Positions 56,067 through 64,000 of a DNA stretch of 64,000 nt are shown here, piece by piece. The stretch comes from Hyalella azteca (Eukaryota > Arthropoda > Malacostraca > Amphipoda > Hyalellidae). Numbering within the stretch: position 1 is the first letter of the stretch; each line of letters opens with the position of its first letter. The stretch covers positions 62,001 through 126,000 of the forward strand of contig NW_025931701.1 of assembly GCF_000764305.2 (NCBI RefSeq). The letters run 5' to 3'. The translations under genes and the position numbers were made by a program. The notes beneath the pieces were generated by a model. The model had not been told where the DNA came from and did no database searches. It worked only from the letters and a program-made list of their open reading frames with translations.

Positions 56067-56649
56067 TATGAATTTTATACATTCATACATTTTCAATTGA
56101 ATTCGACACATTGCATTGGCAGGAGCTCGGTTTTAAAAATATATCCTTCATCGGCGTCATTTATGTTGGCATGATCAATTTTCAATATTGGATGAAACCA
56201 ATGAGTGAAGTATCCAAAATACTTCGGCAGCCATTCGATCAATGTCGCTTTAAGGAACCACCAGTGGTCGATTGGAGATTTTCATTTTGATTCACTGCGA
56301 AATTCGTTCACGAATGACAAATGATGCAGATAAGCCATACAAAAAACACACGATTATCATTAATCTTTCCCAATTCAACTGATATATATTGTTAAGAATT
56401 ATACATTACTTACATTTGTGTCGCATATACGTCATGGATGTTTTATTTTATTTGTTACTAAACCTAATGAATTTGTCATATGTCGCTTTTTCGGGGTTGT
56501 TCCTCCAAGCGTGGTCTGCGGTCTACGGCCTTTGTCTTGTACGTACCTCTGAATCTTCAAGCACCCCGAGCCTGACCCGCACGATGGGTTCACTGCATTA
56601 AATTAGTAATTACACGAGTCACTATCTGAAACCGCACTGAGGTTTACTG

Positions 56650-56990
56650 TATTAGAACATACACGTAACACGAGCCCGTACCGCACGTGAGGTCTTTGCA
56701 TCAGCATGCACGCACCACGAGCCCGTAGCGCACGTGAGGTTCTTTCCATCAGCATACACGTAACACGAGCCCGTACTGCACGTGAGGTCTTTGCATCAGC
56801 ATGCACGCACCACGAGCCCGTAGCGCACGTGAGGTTCTTTCCATCAGCATGCACGTAACACGAGCCCGTACTGCACGTGAGGTCTTTGCATCAGCATACA
56901 CGTAACACGAGCCCGTACTGCACGTGAGGTCTTTGCATCAGCATGCACGTACCACGAGCCCGTACTGCACGTGAGGTTCTTTCCATCAGC
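56650..56990. repeat. Minisatellite, ~51-bp unit x ~6.5
   Basis: CACGTAACACGAGCCCGTAC plus TGCACGTGAGGTCTTTGCAT and CAGCATG repeats. Two unit types (GGTCTTTGCAT and GGTTCTTTCCAT) alternate, giving a higher-order period near 103 bp. It is rich in CACGTG E-box-like hexamers (GCACGTGA). Confidence 0.92.
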
Positions 56991-57989
56991 ATGTACATGC
57001 ATCAAGATTTTAGGCAAATATCAAATCTATTCTCGATCCGGATTAGGATATATCTTGTCTAAGAAGATTGTTGTGGGTAAACTGAACGTTTGCACTCGCC
57101 TTATTATCGCTTAACCACCGGTTAACGCTTCAATGCATTTCAACGATGGTCTTTTTTTTTTTGCTAATATAACTTTCAAGTAGACACAATTCACGATTCA
57201 CTAGTCTGAAATTAAATTTAAAAGCTAAAAATTTATCGCTATTATTCATTTAATAATACATATTGATTTTACATATTGATACAGTATTTTCTGCCGTATT
57301 ATGTGAAGTCGTAACCCCCAACTCTCATCAACAATCCGATCAGTGGTCCGAACGTCAGCATATTAATTGTAGGGCAGCCTATATGGACTAACTCTCTTCG
57401 GAGCTCGATCCTCGGCCAGCGGCTATTTGCGTGCACTGTTTCAAACCAATAAAATTCTTTAAAAGTGTGGTTGAAAAGTTTCGTTGATGTTTACAGCTTG
57501 AAAACTTGGGGCACCACTTCTTAAAAGCAAAGAGTAAAAATACACGCCACGTTCTTAGTTATACTACTGGCAATGCATTGTCTACTTATACAGCAGTTTA
57601 TAAGCAGTTATATCCTACTGCTTCGAGAGACTAGCAAGTTTCTACTAATAAGCCAGTTGATGTTAACTGGTAAGTTGTTACAAACTAAATCTTTTGTTTG
57701 CAGCAAATCCGCTAAGATCAAACATGTTACCATAAAAATTCAAATTACTGGAAAGTAATAAACTGATAAGTTGCTCTACGATACCAACATGATGCATGCG
57801 GTGACTTGATACACAAGATCCAGTTGGTGCCAACCAGTTGGATGACATACACATGCTCGGTCATGTGCATTGCCCAATCAATTTAGGAATTATCCCATAA
57901 AATGAACCAGAAAAGACTGGTTCCTATGCTGCCACATGTAACACTCACGTGGCAGGGTTGTAGCCAATTGCAACACTTATGCCTAAACT

Positions 57990-58165
57990 AAAAGCTACCA
58001 CTCGTAACACTCATGCCTTAAAGCTACCACTTGTAACACTCATGCCTTAAATATACCTCTTTTAGCACGCATGGTTTAAATCTACCACTTGTAACACTCA
58101 TGCTTTAAAGCTATCACTTTTAACACTCATGCCTTAAAGCTACAACTCGCAACAATCATGCCTAA
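57990..58165. repeat. Minisatellite, ~30-bp unit x ~6
   Basis: CTACCACTTGTAACACTCAT plus GCCTTAAAG repeats, degrading on the right into CCACTTGCAACACTAATCTTG. Confidence 0.88.
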
Positions 58166-58904
58166 CTGCTCCACTTGCAACACTAATCTTGCCTAGCTAC
58201 AGCCTCTAAAGAGCAGATAGGCAACACCCAGGTTGCCTAACTGCAGTTCCTCCCATACTCAGGCTTCCTGACTGTTGATGTCTGGACCGCTGAAGTGGCC
58301 GTATTCCTGTTACGGGAAACATTCATGTTTCCCGACAGCTTCAACTTGTAGCGCCCCATTAGGTAACCTAAATACTTGAACTTTTCGCAATCAGTCTGCA
58401 TTACGGCTGCATCTTACAGCGCTAAAGTTGATTGTTACAGCTTCTCGTAGAATTGCCCGTGTTGAATCACTGCTGCACCCTGCCATCCACGTGTCTGACG
58501 GCTGCACCCAGCAAGATTCCACGAGTGTTGTTTCTGTAACAGTTTGTTATTGTAGTTTTTTACGAGCTCTATTCTGTAATTTGTGCAACGGGCTGTAAGT
58601 TAATATTTTCATTGACATTGTACTACCAGTTCTTCTGTCTAGGTTTGAATTATTGTAAATATTACAATATTTTCCTGCCATTGATCGTGATTCTTAGTTG
58701 TTGCTCGTTACCAAATTTTCTCTTATGGAGATATGTTACTTCTTTATAGCTACTGATTTTTATGGAAAAATTCATAAGTTTCCTTCTCCAGTTTCTGTTT
58801 TTATTTTCGTGGCTGCTTAAATAGGTGCTATATTAATTATTCTGGGCTATAATCTTCGGAGATTGTTTATGCTGTTTTGACAGCTATCATCGTGTTATCG
58901 CTGT

Positions 58905-59140
58905 GTAGACTGGTATCATTGTGTTATCTTTGCTTCTTATCTTTGCTCTATCATCGTGTTATCTTTGCTGCTGTGTAGACTGCTATCATCGTGTTATCTT
59001 TGCTGCTGTGCGGACAGATATCATCGTGTTTTCTTTGCTGCTGTGCGGACAGATATCATCGTGTTATCTTTGCTGCTGTGCGGACAGATATCATCGTGTT
59101 ATCTTTGCTGCTGTGCGGACAGATATCATCATGCTATCTT
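58905..59140. repeat. Minisatellite, 35-bp unit x ~6.5
   Basis: GTGTTATCTTTGCTGCTGTG plus CGGACAGATATCATC repeats; the three or four right-hand units are nearly identical and the left-hand ones are diverged. All three forward frames stay open (SLLLCGQISSC-type peptides) but are not genes. Confidence 0.93.
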
Positions 59141-60889
59141 TGCGGCTTTCACTATAATTGTTGTGATTCCGTCACTAGAGAGCTCATACTAGGTCAGGTC
59201 ACAAGGCGATGCGCCTACGACAATGCACGGTGATTAGCGTCGGTTGCGGGGAGGCAACGAACTCCTAAACGATGCAAACGAAAGTTCCTTTGTGTTCCAG
59301 AGTCGCGCCTCTGAGTGTCAGATGAGGGAGTGTCCCCTCATTAAGAGAACCTCGCGACCCACATCAACATAAGGGAACATAAGAGTTTGTGTCACTCATA
59401 CTGATGCACCGAGGACGCATTGTCTCTAAATTTTCAACTCTAGTCACACTTTTTAACGGCGTCCCACATGCAGTGAGTTGTCTGTAAAAGTTGCAGAGGA
59501 GTTTTTTGTATCTTCTAGTAAATGCACTTAGTCGGCCCCTGGTATAGGATTATTCCTGATAAATTTGTGTAACTATTGCAAATATTCCCTGATTTTATAG
59601 TCCTAATCAAATTTGACTCCTGACAGAGAAATCAACCTGAGAATTTTACTTAATCAAGCAATGATAGTTTGTATAGCTAATTCATTTCCGTAGCAATGTT
59701 TATGAAGTGAGTTAATTCGTTGTCATCTTATTCGTATAAGTAATAATGTTCAGGAACAAATGGTCGCGATAAGTTCAAGATAAACCCTGCCAGTGCAAAC
59801 TATTCATAAGATCAATGGCGGTAACTCTGATTTGTGGTAGCATTATAATTTTCGAATATTTTTGTTCCCGAACAAGAACGTGGATTTCATAAATGACTAA
59901 CAAACAATCAATATTGATATATTACATATCCCTGCAATATTCTCTCAAATCATATTACTTATTTTGCGTCACGCTTGTAATAACTGCATTTAATTTCGCA
60001 GTCAAACTTATCTCAATCAAAAGCTTTTACACATTCAAGGAATCGTTCACTTCACATTGAACAAAACTCGGACAGCAGATCAAGATGTAAGCCTTTTGTG
60101 GGCAAGCATATAAAGATGAAGAATTTTAAATTTTTTAAACCATTAAAAGAAAGCATAAACAGTAAATAAGGTACATTTACTCATATAAGCAATATTTTAA
60201 AAATATTGCTTAATGATGGAATAAACCGCCCTCGAAACATCTATTAAATATGGTCACTTTGCTTAAAAAAGGCATAGATAATAAAAATTCAAACATTCAT
60301 ACGTAAAGAATAACTATCTGGCATTATTGTAATTCAATTTCATAGAGTTACATTAACTGATTTAATACAAATAACACTTCCATCTTATAAAAAATGCTTA
60401 ACGAGCGCCTATTTATCGTCCAGGTAAAAACTTTCAATTAAATGTTCATAAGTGTTGAAGCGTATCTTAATTCACAGCCGAGTAAAGCGTTAACAATTCT
60501 TCTGTAATTTGTACGTAAATGAACTCACAATTTTGAATACAAAACAATGTGCTCGTATGAATATGCAGGCATGCCTCTATAACGGCGTGCAACCTTGGGA
60601 GGGATAAAACATTGTATTGAGATTTTAATTTACTCATTTTCTATATAGCTTCTCTTAAAATTCTGTAAATCAAACGCGAATTTATAATATGTTTTACTTT
60701 GGTTATTGCTAGTTTGTGATATAACGCTTTAGATGATGAGCATAATTTTTTAATTTGCACTAAGGCATTGAAGCATCTAACCTTTCTAAACGGTCAAAAA
60801 AAATCTCCCTCATCTACTCCTTTGAACAGCAGCTTCTCCACTGTTACCATCAAGGGGCTATGGGGGGCTCTTATTAGGGACACATTTGT
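59141..60889. other. Intergenic DNA
   Basis: Slightly GC-richer at 59180-59480, then AT-rich. No gene, RNA or element recognised. Confidence 0.5.
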
Positions 60890-61177
60890 TAGCTTCTTGA
60901 ACACGGCCCGTGCAGCTGATGTGTATGGAGTCAGCCTCTTGAACACGACCCGTGCAGCTGATGTGTATGGAGTCAGCCTCTTGAACACGGCCCGTGCAGC
61001 TGGTGTGTATGGAGTCAGCCTCTTGAACACGGCCCGTGCAAAGTGTGTGTGGAGTCAGCCTCTTGAACACGGCCCGTGCAAAGTGTGTATGGAGTCAGCC
61101 TCTTGAACACGGCTCGTGCAGCTGATGTGTATGGAGTCAGCCTCTTGAACACGGCCCGTGCAGCTGATGTGTATGGA
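60890..61177. repeat. Minisatellite, 42-bp unit x ~7
   Basis: GAGTCAGCCTCTTGAACACG plus GCCCGTGCAGCTGATGTGTATG repeats; two units are shortened (AAAGTGTGTGTG). The 42-bp period (14 codons) keeps frames open on both strands, an artefact. Confidence 0.94.
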
Positions 61178-62284
61178 GCTCTAATTCTCGCAGTAAAGCA
61201 TTGTACACTCTAAGTGCTAACAAACTCCTCGCCTACAAGTATATGCAATAAAATGCCATAAAAATGCAATAAAAAAATTATTCTCAGTCGTATTCTTTTT
61301 ATTTCGAATGAAAAAAACGGAGATAAAGATGATGCACTGTTTTCGATAAGAACGTGTAACTCATGCGATGCTAAAAATTAATTCTTGACTGCATGAATCG
61401 TAAATTTATAAATCGGAAATGAGCATTCAGTAATAGTTATTTTGACGAAGTTCAATTTGCAAAATAAAGTAATGTTTCAAATTCGAACCAAACTTTTATT
61501 ATCGAAATTTTTGCCGATTTAAAAAACTTACAAAGAGCTAATTAATACAAAGCTAATTAATACAAAGATTTGTATTAATTAGCGGACTGAAGCTACATGT
61601 AAAATGTAGTTAACTTTTGAAATTTGTAATCTAATCTGACAATTAAGGAACTTCATTTATTAGAAACAAACGCTAATCCAGGAAATTAATGATCAACTTC
61701 TGTTTCATCAAAGTTATATAAAATTTTAGTCTTTTTCAGAATATTTGAATAAATGGTAAACCAAAAATCTAAGTTAATCTCTAGGTCCTCAAATATAATT
61801 AATATTGATTCTGAGAAATAACCCAACCTAATATCGATATTTAATGTAGCTACATATATTTAATGAGTGAATTCTATTTACCGAACTCATTTTGAAGATG
61901 CCTCGTAGCCCACAACAAATATTCACTTTCAACTTTCAACTCAAATTATCCTAACACTTGAGAAAACTGTTATGACTAGAAAATATTTTACAAAAAATCA
62001 CCTCATCAAGGCATGTTTGCAAAGACGATTGAATCAGCCGTCTGTCAGATTTTTATCAAAGTAGCCCGAGGCCAGAAAGTTGGGTGCAATATTTTGTTAA
62101 GAAAATGAGATTGTGAGTCGAAAGCAAACTTATAAATTGTGGGTTCGGTGCGATACCAACCCGTGACGTCTCATAACCCGATTGACTGACACTATAATAG
62201 TGCAACTACGCATCGACACTCACCGATATCTCAAAAATAATGCAACTCCAACCTGCAACATCTCCCACCAACGGTGCAACACTA
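61178..62284. other. Intergenic DNA
   Basis: AT-rich; a small inverted/direct repeat of CTAATTAATACAAAG lies at about 61538-61582. Nothing else recognised. Confidence 0.5.
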
Positions 62285-62466
62285 ACGTGCAACACCGACC
62301 TGCGACCAGCAGTGCAACACTGACCTGCGACCAGCAGTGCAACACAGACCTGCGGCCAGCAGTGCAACACTGACCTGCGACCAGCAGTGCAACACAGACC
62401 TGCGGCCAGCAGTGCAACACAGACCTGCGACCAGCAGTGCAACACAGACCTGCGACCAGCAGTGCA
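62285..62466. repeat. Minisatellite, 25-bp unit x ~7
   Basis: GTGCAACACTGACCTGCGAC plus CAGCA repeats, with ACAGACC/GCGGCC variants. It joins directly to a second array at 62467. Confidence 0.94.
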
Positions 62467-62614
62467 AACTGGCACGCATACAGTGCTGTTGGGTCACAAA
62501 GTCTGGCACGCATACAGTGCTGTTGGGTCACAAAGTCTGGCACGCATACAGTGCTGTTGGGTCACAAAGTCTGGCACGCATACAGTGCTGTTGAGTCACA
62601 AAGTCTGGCACGCA
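62467..62614. repeat. Minisatellite, 34-bp unit x ~4.5
   Basis: CTGGCACGCATACAGTGCTG plus TTGGGTCACAAAGT repeats. It abuts the 25-bp array with no spacer, so the two probably grew from one unstable site. Confidence 0.94.
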
Positions 62615-64000
62615 TAAAGTGCTGGCGATCTGACAACAGTCATAAGGAAAGCGATGAAATTTACACGTTACTGTGAACATGAAAATGTTTCAAATAAAGT
62701 CGGGTATCTCTTTTAGGTTATAGGGTAAAATTTCAGTAAATAAGGCGGTGGGAGTAGATAATATATTCTGAAGATCATGGTATTTTATCTTAATTTAAAT
62801 GATGTTTTACTTAAAAATAAAATGTTTCGTATTTTAGACACAATTTGCTTTGAAGAGATTGGTGCATTAGGGAGGGAGCTCCAGTGCAAAATCTGGGCTG
62901 ATGTTATTCACTTCCCACATGTTGTGCTTATGCCGCTATGTAAAATATATCAATCTATACAAAATATGTATAGCTATAGCTGAAAATCAATCTCTCGTAC
63001 GATACTTCATGGAAATTTAAATTGAAAATTCAGCCATCAATAAACATTTTGTGCAAACATAATTTTCAAACGATGCAGCTAGCATCAGCGTGATTCGTCT
63101 GAGATGATTCTTCCAAAGTCTTTTAATTTTCTGTGGCCTAATTTACTACATTTCCTTTAAGCTTCACTTTTATGATAATTTTATCTGGTAACCGCAATTA
63201 AGTTGTTTCCCATTAAATCGTGATTCAGCCAAACAATTTGTATGTTTATTGATCCGAAAATCATTTCACGTAACGTCCAAATTAATTGAGAACAAAGTTG
63301 ACTATCCCGTACGAAACATATATGTAAAATTGTGCAACATTTTCATCTGCTCCTTTGATATATCATTTCTTCTCTATTTTATAACCTCCTAATATGTTAG
63401 TTTAAATTGAATTTAATATTATCCGAGTGAATTAACTTTTGTTTCAATTGTACAGATAGTTTCATTTCGGCTTCTAGCTGGATCTTCCATCAGGAAATAT
63501 TGAAAGGCACCAAATTTTTGAAATTATTAGCTAGAGTTTCAGTGGAATTTTTCTGTAATACCGTGTACTATATTGAAGAAAATGAAATTAATTGAGATGA
63601 AGCGAAGAGGATCTAATGCAGGTTCTGGCAGCTCATGAAGCTTCAAGAGCAAAGGCTGCTGAAGTCTTTTCATTTTGACAAGCCAATTTGTTACAACTCT
63701 GGTAACATTTTATTCACTTCATGTAAGAGTTAAAGCATTACGGAAGTATTGAATGACAGTCTCGGAGTAGTGTTTCTTTGCTACATTGCATTACCCGGTT
63801 TGCACGTGAATCACACTAAATTTTCACATTATACTCAACGTGTGCCTTCCTGCACCTTCCTATTTCTTTCTTTTACACTTACACTTACACTTTTAATTTC
63901 CAAGCTAGTCGTTGTTTTAAATGATAATTCAGGCTTTCGATAGTATGTATTCAAAAATTACGTTTATTCACTTGCTGAATCACGAATTCAATTATAGCGT
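62615..64000. other. Intergenic DNA
   Basis: AT-rich sequence to the end of the window; no feature recognised. Confidence 0.5.

Noticed and set aside
62130..62210. tRNA-like GGGTTCGGTGCGATACC
   Set aside because: No matching acceptor or anticodon arms on either strand.

Overview
The window is eukaryotic: AT-rich, no operons, and one long gene split into short exons with GT-AG boundaries. Roughly two dozen minisatellite arrays, several short inverted-repeat transposons, non-LTR retrotransposon remnants and a tRNA-derived SINE fill the rest. The protein and this repeat load suggest an arthropod, most likely a crustacean. That placement is inference, because no species-specific marker is visible.

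The only gene supported across a long stretch is a plus-strand Rho guanine-nucleotide exchange factor of the ARHGEF17/ARHGEF10 type. I rebuilt 17 exons by hand between 11198 and 41563. Their phases agree throughout, giving 892 residues and a stop. The order is the C-terminal part of a DH domain, a PH domain with a helical insertion, an acidic and arginine-rich linker, and a WD40-like beta-propeller with the ARHGEF17-type C-terminus (GRDDSTNHLL). The N-terminal half of the protein, including the start of the DH domain, was not found and probably lies upstream.

From 1 to 11.2 kb there is a tRNA-Gly(TCC) on the minus strand, three inverted-repeat structures (one a hAT-type MITE with an 8-bp target duplication), and several isolated coding-like patches of unknown origin. 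From 11 to 42 kb lies the RhoGEF gene. From 42 to 64 kb I see no convincing gene. That part holds two copies of one non-LTR retrotransposon 3' end, a dimeric tRNA-type SINE nested in one of them, a hAT-like element, MITE copies and many minisatellites.

The most unusual pattern is that minisatellites sit directly on exon edges of the RhoGEF gene and carry copies of its functional signals. The 3' splice sites of exons 3, 9 and 12, the 5' splice sites of exons 7, 9 and 10, and the stop codon of the last exon are each part of a tandem array. For the six splice-site events, decoy use was traced for exons 3, 7, 9 and 10 and brings an early stop in each. A second clear result is that the (TTATG)n microsatellite at 49.1-49.3 kb is the expanded 3' tail of a non-LTR retrotransposon.
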